From contig NZ_CP041244.1 in NCBI RefSeq assembly GCF_006547145.1, forward strand, positions 1,922,001-1,986,000: a DNA stretch of 64,000 nucleotides, in the 5' to 3' direction. How positions within the stretch are numbered: position 1 is the stretch's first letter; each line of letters starts with the position of its first letter. Origin of the DNA: Actinomadura sp. WMMA1423. GTDB lineage: Bacteria > Actinomycetota > Actinomycetes > Streptosporangiales > Streptosporangiaceae. The position numbers and the translations under genes were made by a program. This document shows, in pieces, positions 36,532-45,813 of the stretch. The notes under the pieces were generated by a model. The model worked only from the letters and a program-made list of their open reading frames with translations. It did not search any database and had not been told where the DNA came from.

Positions 36532-38102
36532 GCCTGCGTCCCGTCCCCTCTTATCCCTTGTGCGCGGCGCCTGAGCGCCTCTGCGTGGCGCCGGAGCGCG
36601 GCGCGGACGACCTCCCGGTCGTCGAACGGGTGCACCTCGCCCGCCACGTTCTGGCCCTGCTCGTGGCCCTTGCCCGCGACGACGACGACGTCGCCGCGGC
36701 GGGCGCGGCCGACGGCCAGGTCGATCGCGGCGGCGCGGTCGGGCTCCACGACGATGTGCGCGCGCTCCGGCTGCGGCACCTTGAGCCCGCCCTCGACCAT
36801 AGCGGCAAGGATGGCCAGTGGATCTTCCGACCTCGGGTTGTCGTTGGTGAAGTACGCCATGTCGGCCAGCCGGGCGGCGGCCTCGCCCATGAGCGGGCGC
36901 TTGCCGCGGTCGCGGTCCCCGCCGCAGCCGATCACCACCGTGAGCTCGCCCTCGGTGACGGGCCGCAGCGCGTTCAGGACGGCCTCGACGGCGCCCGGCT
37001 TGTGCGAGTAGTCGACGAGGGTCACGAAGTCCTGGCCCTCGTCGACCCGCTCCAGCCGCCCCGGGACGCCGGGCAGGGACGCGACCCCCCGGACCGCCGC
37101 CTGCAGCGGGATGCCCGCCTCGACCAGCGCCACGATCGCGGCCAGGGCGTTGGCGACGTTGAAGGGCCCGGCGAGCCGGACCTCGCCGTCGGCCTCGATG
37201 CCGAGGGGCCCGACGACGCGGAACACGCTGCCGTCGGCGCCGACGCGGACGTCCTCGGCCCGCCAGTCGGCCGCCGGGTCCCCCGAGGGTGAGAACGTCG
37301 TCGCGGGGATCGTGGTGATCTCCAGCAGCTCGCGGCCGTAGTGGTCGTCGAGGTTGATCACGCCGACCCGCGAGTACTCCGGCGTGAACAGCCGGGCCTT
37401 CGCGAGGAAGTAGTCCTGCATGGTCGGGTGGTAGTCGAGGTGGTCCTGGGACAGGTTGGTGAACACCGCGACCTCGTAGCGGGCCCCGCCGACCCGGCCC
37501 TGCACGAGCGCGTGGCTGGACACCTCCATCGAGGCCGCGCCGACGCCGCGCTCGCGCATCATCGCCAGCAGCGCGTGCAGGTCGGTCGCCTCCGGTGTGG
37601 TGAGCGCGCTCGGCACCCGGTCGCCGCCCACCCTGATCTCGACGCCGCCGACCAGGCCCGTCTCGATCCCGGCGGCGCGCAGGCCCGCGTCCAGCAGGAA
37701 CACCGTGGTGGTCTTGCCGCTGGTGCCGGTCACGCCGATGAGGGTGATGTCGCCGCCCGGGTCGCCGTACACCCAGGAGGCCGCCTCGCCCAGCCGCGCC
37801 CGGACGTCTCGGGTCACCAGGACTGGCAGGCCCGTCGCCGCGGCCCGGTCGTACCCGTCGGGGTCGGTGAGGACCGCCACGGCGCCCGCGTCCGCGGCCT
37901 GGGCGGAGAACTGGGCGCCGTGCGCCGTGGCGCCGGGCAGCGCCGCGTAGATGTCGCCGGGCAGCACGGCTCGCGAGTCGTGCGTGATCCCCGTGGCGGA
38001 CACCCCGTCCCAGGGGGCCCCGCCGTCCCGTCCGTCATGTCCGATTCCTAGAAGCGCCGCGAGTCCGCTCAGCGGACGAGCCGGGTTGGTGGTGGGACGC
38101 AT
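36528..38102 (-). CDS. murE: UDP-MurNAc-tripeptide synthetase MurE, meso-DAP type
   Basis: Adds the third stem residue. The 524-residue protein has TGITHDSRAVLPGDIYAAL, the ATP loop VTGTSGKTTTVFLLDAGLR, STGG-equivalent EVSSHAL, NLSQDHLDYH and DYSHKPGAVEAVL. The substrate motif is DNPR (TNDNPRSEDP), which in this family marks meso-diaminopimelate rather than lysine. I chose ATG 38102. It follows ftsI by 81 bp. Confidence 0.96.
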   Translation of the reverse strand: MRPTTNPARPLSGLAALLGIGHDGRDGGAPWDGVSATGITHDSRAVLPGDIYAALPGATAHGAQFSAQAADAGAVAVLTDPDGYDRAAATGLPVLVTRDVRARLGEAASWVYGDPGGDITLIGVTGTSGKTTTVFLLDAGLRAAGIETGLVGGVEIRVGGDRVPSALTTPEATDLHALLAMMRERGVGAASMEVSSHALVQGRVGGARYEVAVFTNLSQDHLDYHPTMQDYFLAKARLFTPEYSRVGVINLDDHYGRELLEITTIPATTFSPSGDPAADWRAEDVRVGADGSVFRVVGPLGIEADGEVRLAGPFNVANALAAIVALVEAGIPLQAAVRGVASLPGVPGRLERVDEGQDFVTLVDYSHKPGAVEAVLNALRPVTEGELTVVIGCGGDRDRGKRPLMGEAAARLADMAYFTNDNPRSEDPLAILAAMVEGGLKVPQPERAHIVVEPDRAAAIDLAVGRARRGDVVVVAGKGHEQGQNVAGEVHPFDDREVVRAALRRHAEALRRRAQGIRGDGTQA

Positions 38103-38183
38103 GGCGTTTCTTTCGTTGCGGACGGTTCGGGACTGGTGGGACACGGGTGGTGGACTCACAGGCGAGGAGGGTACTCGCTGCGC

Positions 38184-40502
38184 TCAGTCTCGGGCGCGGA
38201 TCTCGATGATCGGCGGCTTGCTCCCCGTCGGCGGGATCCTCTCGGACTGAAGCGCGAAACTCATCACGTCCTTGAACACCGGTGCCGCCGCATCGCCACC
38301 ATAGTGGCTCCCCCGCCTCGGATCCCGCAGGACGACCTGCACGACCAGCCGCGGGTCGTCCGCGGGCGCGAACCCGGCGAACGAGGCGGTGTAGCCGCCG
38401 CCGCTGTAGCAGCCGCAGCGCGGGTTGACGTTCTCGGCGGTGCCGGTCTTGCCGGCGACGCGGTACCCCTTGATCTGCGCCTTCGGGGCGGTGCCCTCGT
38501 CCGTCGTGACGCCCTCCAGCATGTCGCTGATCTGCCGGGCCGTCTTCGCGCTGATCACCTGCTCGCGCTCCGGCTCGGGGGCCGGGGTGAACCTGTCGTG
38601 CTCCCCCACGGTGCCCGCGACGAGGTTCGGCGCGACGCGGACGCCGCCGTTGGCGATCGTCGAGTACACGCTCGCCATCTGCACCGCGTTCACCGAGACC
38701 GTCTGGCCGAACGCGATCGGGTAGCGGTCGGTGCCCGACCACTTGTTCGGCGGCACCAGGAGGCCGGGGGTCTCGCCGGGCAGGGGCAGGCCGGTCCGGC
38801 GCCCGAACCCGAAGTCGCGCAGCGTCCGGTAGAGCTGCTGCTCGTTGATGCTCTCGCTGGCCATGATGGTGCCGACGTTGCTGGACTTGGCGAGCACGCC
38901 GGCGAACGTGAGCCGCTCCGGCGCGTGGTCGTGCGAGTCGTGGAACACCACGTCCCACTTCTTGATCCTGTCGGGGACTGTGTAGGGCGTCTGGGGGGTG
39001 ACCCCGCCGTGCTCCATGACCGCCGCGGCGGTGACGACCTTGCCGGTGCTGCCCGGCTCGTAGGCGTCCTGCACCAGGGGGCTGCCCCAGCGGGAGCGGT
39101 CGGAGTCGGCGTAGTCGTTCGGGTCGAAGCCGGGCGCGGACGCCATCGCCAGGAGCCGGCCGGTGCGCGGGTCCATGACGATCACCGTGCCGCTCTTGGC
39201 CCGGGTCGCCCTGACCTGCTGCTCGATAGCCTGCTGCGCCTTGAACTGCAGGTCGCGCTGGAGCGTGAGGCGGATCCCGCGGCCCGGCACGGACGGGCGC
39301 TTCTGGTCCTCGCCCATGGGGATGTGCTGCCCCTCCGGGCTGATCTCGACCCGCTGCCAGCCGGCCTTGCCGGCGAGCACGTCGTTCATCGAGCTCTCCA
39401 GGCCGGCGGCCCCGCGCCCCGTGTCGTTCACGAAACCTATGACGCCCGCTGCCAGCGAATCGTTGGGGTATTCCCGGCGATATTCCGGCAAAGTACCGAT
39501 GCCGAGGAAGTTCCACGAGCTGACCAGCCGCGCCTGGTCGGGGCGGACGCCGTGCGCGAGGTACACGAACCTCGTGTCGGGCTTGCTGATCTGCTTCAGC
39601 AGCGTCGCGGGGTTCAGCCCGAGCGCCGGGGCCAGCGCGTCGACGATCGGGCGCCGCTTGTCGGCCTTGATGAGCGAGGGGTCCGCGAAGATCGCGCGGG
39701 CCTCCACCGTCATGGCGAGCGGGTTGCCCTGCGCGTCGGTGATGTCGCCGCGGACGGCGGGCAGCGTGATCTCCCGCATCCGCTGCAGCATCGCCTGCTC
39801 GGTGTACTTGTCCGACTCGATCGTCTGGAGCTGGACGAGCCGCCCGGCGAACAGCGACAGCACGAACGCGACGACGAGGAGCCCGACGTTGAGCCGCTTG
39901 AGCGGGTCGCGCCGGTGGAACGGGACCCGGGGCCGCGGCGGGCGGCCGGGCGGGGGCCGGCGTCCGGAGCCGCCGCCGGGGCGCGGGCGGCGCGGGGCCG
40001 CGCCGTCGCTCTTGGGCCGCGTGCTCTGGGCGCTCCGGGCCGTGCGGCCCTCCCCGGCGGGCGGCTTCTTGCGCGCGGGGCGTCTGGTGGGCGTCGCGGC
40101 GCCGGCGGCGCGCTCGCTCCCCTTCTCCTTACGCGCGGCCTCCTTACGCGGAGTCTCCTTGCGAGGAGCCTCCTTGCGAGAGGTCTCCTTGCGAGAGGTC
40201 TCCTTGCGAGAGGTCTCCTTGCGCGTGCTCTCCTTGCGGGCGGCCTCCTTGCGAGGGACGGGGACCATGCCGCTGCGGGCGGGCCGGCGGGCGCCGCCTC
40301 CCTTGGCGCCCGTCCGCCCCGGACCGTCGCCACGTCCCGCGGGAGGGCGCGGGGCACTCCCGGTCTGACGCCCGGACGCGCGCGCCGCGCCCGGGCCGCT
40401 CTTGTCGTCGCGCCCGGCCGCGCCGCGGGGGCCGCGACCGTCCGGGCCGCGCCTGCGGCCGGGGGGCGGCCCGGCGCTGCCGCGTCCCGGGCCCTTGGTC
40501 AC
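38184..40502 (-). CDS. ftsI: Septal transpeptidase FtsI (PBP) with long basic N-terminal extension
   Basis: The class B penicillin-binding protein that crosslinks septal peptidoglycan with FtsW. The core is standard: a membrane helix at about residues 201-222 (VGLLVVAFVLSLFAGRLVQL), the dimerisation domain (VRGDITDAQGNPLAMTV), the active Ser485 in EPGSTGK, SSN near residue 540, and KTG in VAGKTGTAE. The cytoplasmic part is unusual: about 200 residues, very rich in Arg, Lys, Gly and Pro, with nine RKExx repeats. The start is GTG 40502. The product has 772 residues, some 150 more than typical. Confidence 0.95.
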   Translation of the reverse strand: MTKGPGRGSAGPPPGRRRGPDGRGPRGAAGRDDKSGPGAARASGRQTGSAPRPPAGRGDGPGRTGAKGGGARRPARSGMVPVPRKEAARKESTRKETSRKETSRKETSRKEAPRKETPRKEAARKEKGSERAAGAATPTRRPARKKPPAGEGRTARSAQSTRPKSDGAAPRRPRPGGGSGRRPPPGRPPRPRVPFHRRDPLKRLNVGLLVVAFVLSLFAGRLVQLQTIESDKYTEQAMLQRMREITLPAVRGDITDAQGNPLAMTVEARAIFADPSLIKADKRRPIVDALAPALGLNPATLLKQISKPDTRFVYLAHGVRPDQARLVSSWNFLGIGTLPEYRREYPNDSLAAGVIGFVNDTGRGAAGLESSMNDVLAGKAGWQRVEISPEGQHIPMGEDQKRPSVPGRGIRLTLQRDLQFKAQQAIEQQVRATRAKSGTVIVMDPRTGRLLAMASAPGFDPNDYADSDRSRWGSPLVQDAYEPGSTGKVVTAAAVMEHGGVTPQTPYTVPDRIKKWDVVFHDSHDHAPERLTFAGVLAKSSNVGTIMASESINEQQLYRTLRDFGFGRRTGLPLPGETPGLLVPPNKWSGTDRYPIAFGQTVSVNAVQMASVYSTIANGGVRVAPNLVAGTVGEHDRFTPAPEPEREQVISAKTARQISDMLEGVTTDEGTAPKAQIKGYRVAGKTGTAENVNPRCGCYSGGGYTASFAGFAPADDPRLVVQVVLRDPRRGSHYGGDAAAPVFKDVMSFALQSERIPPTGSKPPIIEIRARD
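40119..40253. repeat. Nine 15-bp tandem repeats encoding RKExx in FtsI
   Basis: The unit resembles TCCTTGCGAGAGGTC. Three central units are identical and encode RKETS; outer units encode RKEAA, RKEST, RKEAP, RKETP and RKEKG. They lie in the cytoplasmic tail of FtsI. Confidence 0.88.
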
Positions 40503-40536
40503 CGCTCCACCCGCTCCCCGCCGGCCCCGCGCCCGC

Positions 40537-41343
40537 TCACGGCGCCCCGTGCCCGGTCCGCGCGCCGTTCCCGGCCTGCGCCCCGTGCCCGTTCTGCGCG
40601 CCTGTGCCGTTCCGGGCTCCCGTGCCGCTCTGGGCGCCCGCGCCGTCGCCGGGCACCACGGTGCCGGGGACGCCGAGGACCCCGGCCGCGCCTGCCGACG
40701 CCGCGGCGGCCTGCGGGACGGGACGGATCGCTCCGCCGGACCGGCCCGGCTCGGTGGAGAAGAAGGCCGGCTCCTTGCCCTGCCTCATGCCGAGCCCCTT
40801 GGCCTTGTTCGACAGCTGCTGCGGCGACCCCTCGCGGGCGATCTCCTCCTCGTAGGCCTGCCGCTGCTGCTCGAGGCGCTTGTTGCTCTGCTGCAACCGC
40901 GTGAGCGTGAACGCGTCCTTGGCGAGGACCGTGTTGAGCAGCAGCAGGCTGACCAGCGCGCCGCCGAGCAGCCCGATGATGAGCAGGACGAACGGGGCGC
41001 GCGGCGCGGCCTGGCCGGTGCGCCGCGAAGCGGCCGCGCCCGTGGTGCCCTTCGCGCCCGTCGCGACGTCCGCGCCCATGGCCGCCTTGGTGCTCTTCGC
41101 GGCCTTGGTGCTCTTCGCACCCGTCGCGGGCGAGGCCTTCGGCCGCGGCTTCACGGCCGCCTTGCCCGCGGCCGCCTTGGCGGGCGCCGCCGGTTTGGCG
41201 GGCGCGGTCCCGGCGGGCCCGCTCCCCGGCGACGCGCCGGCGCGCGAGCCCTTGGCGGGCGCGGCCGGGGCGGCGGCGTCCGGGCGCTCAGCGGCCCTCT
41301 TCTTCGGCGCCTTGGTCGGCGGCCGCCTGCTCGTCGTCGTCAT
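40537..41343 (-). CDS. FtsL-like septum protein (small bitopic coiled-coil protein)
   Basis: A 268-residue protein at the FtsL position between rsmH and ftsI. A Lys/Ala/Pro-rich cytoplasmic N-terminus of about 125 residues is followed by one membrane helix ([19 protein letters not shown]) and a short coiled coil ([40 protein letters not shown]). A Gly/Ala-rich tail with [17 protein letters not shown] repeats ends it. Sequence identity to FtsL is always low, so the call relies on topology and position. The start ATG overlaps the rsmH stop (ATGA). Confidence 0.85.
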   Translation of the reverse strand: MTTTSRRPPTKAPKKRAAERPDAAAPAAPAKGSRAGASPGSGPAGTAPAKPAAPAKAAAGKAAVKPRPKASPATGAKSTKAAKSTKAAMGADVATGAKGTTGAAASRRTGQAAPRAPFVLLIIGLLGGALVSLLLLNTVLAKDAFTLTRLQQSNKRLEQQRQAYEEEIAREGSPQQLSNKAKGLGMRQGKEPAFFSTEPGRSGGAIRPVPQAAAASAGAAGVLGVPGTVVPGDGAGAQSGTGARNGTGAQNGHGAQAGNGARTGHGAP

Positions 41344-42353
41344 ATCGCCTCCCGGACCCGCTCCGCGGCGCGCATCCGCACCGATCCGGCCCTTGGATTG
41401 GTCGTGGTCTCCTCGTCGGACGCCAGCTCGGCCCCGCGCGTCAGGAGCCGGAACCTCGGCTCGTGCTCGGGCAGGGTGACCGGCAGGTCCGGCGGGGTGG
41501 TGTCGGCCGCCTGGGCGGCGAGGACCTGCTTGGTGATGCGGTCCTCGAGCGAGTGGTAGGACAGGACGACGACCCGGCCGCCGACCGGGAGCGCGTCCAG
41601 GGCGGCGGGCAGCGCCCGGCGCCAGGTGTCGAGCTCGCCGTTCACCTCGATGCGCAGCGCCTGGAAGGTGCGCTTGGCCGGGTTGCCGCCGGTGCGGCGG
41701 GTCGCGGCGGGGATCGAGGTGCGCACCAGGTCGGCGAGCCGCCGGGTGGACTCCAGCGGGGCGCGCTCGCGCTCGCGCACGATCGCGGCGGCGATGCGCT
41801 GGGCGAACCGCTCCTCGCCGTACTCGCGCAGGATGCGGGCGAGCTCGGCGGGCGGGTAGGCGTTGACGACCTCGGCCGCGGTGAGGTTCTGGGTGCGGTC
41901 CATCCGCATGTCGAGGGGGGCGTCGTAGGAGTAGGCGAAGCCGCGGTCGGCCTCGTCGAGCTGCGGGGAGGACACTCCGAGGTCGAACAGGACCGCGTCG
42001 AGGAGCGGGACGCCGAGCCGCCGCAGCACAGCGGGGATCTCGTCGTAGACGGCGTGCTCCAGCGTGACGCGGTCGCCGAACGGGGCGAGCCTGCGCGCGG
42101 AGCGCTCCAGCGCCGTGGTGTCGCGGTCGAGGCCGATGAGCCGCAGCGACGGCACGGCCCGCAGCATCGCCTCGGCGTGGCCGCCCATGCCGAGCGTGGC
42201 GTCGAGGTAGACGGGGGTGCGGCCGGTGACGGCCTCGGCGGCGGGGACGAGGAGTTCGAGGACGCGGTCGAGCATGACCGGCACGTGGCCGCCGTCGGGA
42301 CCCCGGTCGTGCGCGGCGTTCCCCGCCGCGTCGTTCTCCATGTGCGCGTCCAT
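41340..42353 (-). CDS. rsmH: 16S rRNA (cytosine-1402-N4) methyltransferase RsmH
   Basis: Methylates C1402 of 16S rRNA with S-adenosylmethionine. The protein has [13 protein letters not shown], the SAM motif [61 protein letters not shown] and [17 protein letters not shown]. All are diagnostic. I chose ATG 42353 after a G-rich stretch; ATG 42341 is possible. A 247-bp gap separates it from mraZ, in which I see no other feature. Confidence 0.96.
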   Translation of the reverse strand: MDAHMENDAAGNAAHDRGPDGGHVPVMLDRVLELLVPAAEAVTGRTPVYLDATLGMGGHAEAMLRAVPSLRLIGLDRDTTALERSARRLAPFGDRVTLEHAVYDEIPAVLRRLGVPLLDAVLFDLGVSSPQLDEADRGFAYSYDAPLDMRMDRTQNLTAAEVVNAYPPAELARILREYGEERFAQRIAAAIVRERERAPLESTRRLADLVRTSIPAATRRTGGNPAKRTFQALRIEVNGELDTWRRALPAALDALPVGGRVVVLSYHSLEDRITKQVLAAQAADTTPPDLPVTLPEHEPRFRLLTRGAELASDEETTTNPRAGSVRMRAAERVREAI

Positions 42354-42600
42354 GCTCCACCCCCCCTGTACTGCCACCTCGCTCGCGGACTGTGTGGCAT
42401 CGCCGGACCGGACCGTTCCGCGCCCCCGGCGGCGGCCTCGCCCGGCCAGGTCCCCATCCGCTGCCCTGGAGGAAGATCACCGCGTTGCCCGCGGGGGGTC
42501 GCCGTCTGGCGCCGGGGAAGCTGCGCCAGCTGGCTGGAGAGCGGCTGGAGACCTGGCCGAACGTGGGCCAGAGCCGGTCATCGGACCGACGAGTCGTATC

Positions 42601-43032
42601 TCAGAGAATCCCTGGCAACACCTCCTCCGAGACGTCGGAGAAGGTCTGCTCCTCCTGCTCCAGGTAGGTCTCCCATGCCTGGGTGTCCCAGATCTCCAGA
42701 CGCGTGTTCGCCCCGATGACCGTGCAGTCGCGGGTGAGGCCCGCGTACTTGCGCAGCGGCGGAGGAATCGTGACGCGGCCCTGCTTGTCGGGTACCTCGT
42801 CGGAGGCGCTGGCGAAGAAGACCCGGCTGTAGCTCCGGACCGCCTTCTCGGTGACCGGCGCGGCACGCAGAGCCTCGGTTATCCGCTGGAACTCCGCCAT
42901 GGGGAAGACGTACAGGCAGCGCTCCTGGCCCTTCGTGATCACCAATCCCCCCGACAGCTCCTCGCGGTACTTCGCCGGCAGGAACAGTCGTCCCTTGTCG
43001 TCGAGGCGCGGCGAGTGGGTGCCGAGGAACAC
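42601..43032 (-). CDS. mraZ: Transcriptional regulator MraZ
   Basis: The first gene of the dcw cluster and a repressor of it in other bacteria. The 143-residue protein has two SpoVT/AbrB-like swapped-hairpin domains ([18 protein letters not shown] and [18 protein letters not shown]). The start is GTG 43032 behind GGGAGG. Four GTGG-type boxes at exact 10-bp intervals overlie its promoter, fitting autoregulation. Confidence 0.96.
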   Translation of the reverse strand: MFLGTHSPRLDDKGRLFLPAKYREELSGGLVITKGQERCLYVFPMAEFQRITEALRAAPVTEKAVRSYSRVFFASASDEVPDKQGRVTIPPPLRKYAGLTRDCTVIGANTRLEIWDTQAWETYLEQEEQTFSDVSEEVLPGIL

Positions 43033-43070
43033 CGGGCCCCACCTCCCGCGCCGCGTGGGGCGCTACTGCC

Positions 43071-43112
43071 CCCCACGGCGCCCCACTCTACTCCACTCTT
43101 CCCCACCGTCAA
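43071..43112 (-). promoter_or_regulatory. mraZ promoter overlaid by four MraZ-type boxes
   Basis: On the minus strand TTGACG (43112-43107) and TAGAGT (43090-43085) are spaced by 16 bp, a good housekeeping promoter with an expected start near 43078. GTGGGG, GTGGAG, GTGGGG and GTGGGG lie at 43106-43101, 43096-43091, 43086-43081 and 43076-43071, that is, every 10 bp. MraZ is known to bind tandem TGGGN-type repeats on one DNA face. The remainder of 43033-43407 is the divergent leader of moxR. Confidence 0.82.
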
Positions 43113-43407
43113 CAAGAAAAACACCGTCCACGCGCCGTTTTCCGCGAAGAAACCGCAGGTCAACGAGGGTGGTGTGGAGTGGGGCCCACCAGCGCCCCCT
43201 CCGCGCGCCGCCGCGGCGCGCACCCGCCGAGGGGGCCCTCGCACCGGGACGCGGGAGGGGCCGGAGGGGCCCGGTGGAGTGAAGTGGTGCGTCGCGCGCG
43301 TCGTATGTCGTCGCCCCCGTAGAGCACAATTGGCTCGCGTTCCACATGAACATCGCAGTGGGCGTTCCGACGACGTACTGTCGTTTGGAACGGCTGAGGA
43401 GGGTTTG

Positions 43408-44451
43408 GTGGCAGTAGGCACGCACGGCGAGTCGTTCATGGAGACCGACCCCCCGGCATCCCGCCCCGCCCGGCGCGGCGGAGGGCGCGACGCGGCGGGA
43501 GGCGGGCTCGACGGGCTCGCCCAGGTCGCGAACAAGATCCGGGATGCCGTGGAGTCGGTGATCGAGGGCAAGCCCTCGGCGGTGCGGCTCGCGCTGACGG
43601 TCCTGCTGGCGGAGGGGCACCTTCTCATCGAGGACGTGCCCGGGGTCGGCAAGACGATGCTCGCCAAGGCGCTCGCGCGCTCGATCGACTGCTCGGTGCG
43701 GCGCGTGCAGTTCACGCCCGACCTGCTGCCCAGCGACATCACCGGGGTCAGCGCCTACAACCAGGAGCGGCGCGAGTTCGAGTTCAAGCCGGGCCCGGTG
43801 TTCGCCAACATCGTGGTCGGCGACGAGATCAACCGGGCGTCCCCGAAGACGCAGTCCGCGCTGCTGGAGTGCATGGAGGAGCGCCAGGTCACGGTCGACG
43901 GCACCACCTACGAGCTGGAGCCGCCGTTCATGGTCATCTCCACGCAGAACCCCGTGGAGATGGAGGGCACCTACCCGCTCCCCGAGGCGCAGCGCGACCG
44001 GTTCACCGCGCGCATATCGATGGGCTACCCGGACCCGGCGGCCGAGCTGGAGATGCTCGACACGCACGGCGAGACGTCCCCGCTCGACCGGCTCACCCCG
44101 GTCGCGCACGCCGCCGACGTCCGCGACCTCATCGAGGTGGTGCGCGGCCAGCACGTCGCGCCGGCGGTGCGGCAGTACGCGATCGACCTCGTCTCGGCCA
44201 CCCGCAGGCACCCGGATCTGCGGCTCGGCGCGTCCCCGCGGGCGACCCTGCACCTGGTGCGGGCCGCGCGCGCGTACGCGGCGCTCGACGACCGCGACTA
44301 CGTCGTCCCCGACGACATCCAGGACCTCGCCGCCCCCGTCCTCGCGCACCGGCTGCTGCCGACCGCCGAGGCGCAGGTGGAGCGCCGCCGCCCCGAGCAG
44401 GTGGTCACCGACCTGGTCAAGCGGCTGCCGGTGCCCTCCCCCGGCAGGTGA
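43408..44451 (+). CDS. MoxR-family AAA+ ATPase
   Basis: A MoxR ATPase, thought to act as a chaperone for membrane or metal-containing partners. The Walker A loop is in IEDVPGVGKTMLAKALARS, Walker B in FANIVVGDEINRASPKTQSALLECM, sensor 1 in MVISTQNPVEMEGTYPLPEAQRDRF and the C-terminal lid follows. I chose GTG 43408, with GAGGAGGG just upstream; TTG 43405 and ATG 43438 are alternatives. It forms an operon with the DUF58 and transglutaminase genes, a common trio, and is divergent from mraZ. Confidence 0.93.
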   Translation: MAVGTHGESFMETDPPASRPARRGGGRDAAGGGLDGLAQVANKIRDAVESVIEGKPSAVRLALTVLLAEGHLLIEDVPGVGKTMLAKALARSIDCSVRRVQFTPDLLPSDITGVSAYNQERREFEFKPGPVFANIVVGDEINRASPKTQSALLECMEERQVTVDGTTYELEPPFMVISTQNPVEMEGTYPLPEAQRDRFTARISMGYPDPAAELEMLDTHGETSPLDRLTPVAHAADVRDLIEVVRGQHVAPAVRQYAIDLVSATRRHPDLRLGASPRATLHLVRAARAYAALDDRDYVVPDDIQDLAAPVLAHRLLPTAEAQVERRRPEQVVTDLVKRLPVPSPGR

Positions 44452-44454
44452 CCG

Positions 44455-45759
44455 GTGCGACGGGCGCTGGCCGGCCTCACCACTCGCGGGCGGTCCTTCG
44501 TGGCCGCGGGCGCGACCGCGATCGCCTGCGCGATCGCGCTCGGGGAGCGCGACCTGCTGCGCGCCGGGGTGCTCGTCCTGGCGCTGCCGCTGCTGTGCAC
44601 GGTCGCGGTGGCGCGGACGCGGTACCGGCTGGCGTGCGCGCGCCGGCTGGAGCCCGCGCGGCTGCCGGTCGGCCACGAGTCCCGCGTCGACCTGCGGCTG
44701 GAGAACGTCTCGCGGCTGCCGAGCGGGCTGCTGATGGTGGAGGACCGGGTCCCCTACGCGCTCGGCGGGCGGGCGCGGTTCGTGCTGGAGCGGATCGAGC
44801 CGCACGCGTTCCGTGAGCTCGGCTACCGGATCCGCTCGGACGTGCGGGGCCGCTACCGGGTGGGGCCGCTGACCGTCCGGCTCGCCGACCCGTTCGGGAT
44901 GGTGGAGCTGGTCCGCTCGTTCAGCCTGTCCGACACGCTCACGGTGACCCCGGCGATCGTGCCGCTGCCGCCGAGCCGGCTGTCGGGCGCGTGGACGGGC
45001 GGCGGCGACAGCGTGGCCCGCGCGGTCTCCGCGGCGGGCGAGGACGACGTCGCTCCGCGCGAGTACCGGCACGGCGACGACCTGCGGCGCGTGCACTGGC
45101 GGTCCACCGCCCGGCATGGTGAGCTGATGGTGCGGCGCGAGGAGCAGCACTTCCAGAGCAGCGGCACGCTGTTCCTCGACACCCGGCGCTCCGCGCACTG
45201 GGGCGACGGGCCCGGCGGCTCGTTCGAGCAGGCCGTCTCGGCGACGGCGTCGATCGGCGTCCACCTCGTCCGGACGGGGATGAGCCTGCGGTACGTGACC
45301 GACGGCGGCGAGGCGCTGCCGGCGGGTCCGTCCGAGGGCGCGTTCGAGGGGCTGCTGCTCGACGCGCTGGCCGTGGCGCGCCGCTCCAAGGGCGGGTCGC
45401 TGTCGGCGGGGCTGGCCGCGCTGCGCGGCCGCGGCGGCAGCCGGGAGGGCGACGGCCTGGTCGTCGGGGTCTTCGGCGTGCTGTCCGACGACGAGGCCCG
45501 CGCGATCGCCGCGGCCCGGCGCGGTACCGGTACGTGCGTCGCGGTGCTGGTCCAGGGCGGTCCCGGAGCGCAGCGCGACGGCGGCGCGGACGGCGCGCCG
45601 GCGAACGGAGCGGGCGAGGGGACCGCCCGCGTGACGGCCGCGGGGCTGCTGCGCGCGGGCGGCTGGCGGGTGGTGACCGTGCGGTCGGCGGCGGAACTGG
45701 CCGGAGCGTGGGCGCGGGCCGGAAAGACCGACGAGGGCTTCGTCCGGGACGGCGCATGA
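44455..45759 (+). CDS. DUF58 membrane protein
   Basis: A 434-residue DUF58 protein. Two N-terminal hydrophobic segments (about residues 8-28 and 38-55) precede a beta-rich domain (RLEPARLPVGHESRVDLRLENVSRLPSGLLMVED, DPFGMVELVRSF) and the signature DVAPREYRHGDDLRRVHWRSTARHGELMVRREEQ. A vWA-like C-terminal part follows. These proteins usually partner MoxR ATPases. It starts at GTG 44455, three bases after the moxR stop. Confidence 0.9.
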   Translation: MRRALAGLTTRGRSFVAAGATAIACAIALGERDLLRAGVLVLALPLLCTVAVARTRYRLACARRLEPARLPVGHESRVDLRLENVSRLPSGLLMVEDRVPYALGGRARFVLERIEPHAFRELGYRIRSDVRGRYRVGPLTVRLADPFGMVELVRSFSLSDTLTVTPAIVPLPPSRLSGAWTGGGDSVARAVSAAGEDDVAPREYRHGDDLRRVHWRSTARHGELMVRREEQHFQSSGTLFLDTRRSAHWGDGPGGSFEQAVSATASIGVHLVRTGMSLRYVTDGGEALPAGPSEGAFEGLLLDALAVARRSKGGSLSAGLAALRGRGGSREGDGLVVGVFGVLSDDEARAIAAARRGTGTCVAVLVQGGPGAQRDGGADGAPANGAGEGTARVTAAGLLRAGGWRVVTVRSAAELAGAWARAGKTDEGFVRDGA

Positions 45760-45813
45760 GCAAGGGCTGAGGCGGGGCGCAAGAGTGAGGGCGTGCATGA
45801 GTAAGGGCAGCGC

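Noticed and set aside
42354..42600. A regulatory RNA between mraZ and rsmH
   Set aside because: The 247-bp gap is G/C-rich with only weak, imperfect inverted repeats and no terminator or known motif.
45755..45813. Short repeats of CATGAG and AAGGGC between DUF58 and tgpA as a regulatory element
   Set aside because: They look like a small local duplication next to the start codon. The copies are few and imperfect, with no symmetry.
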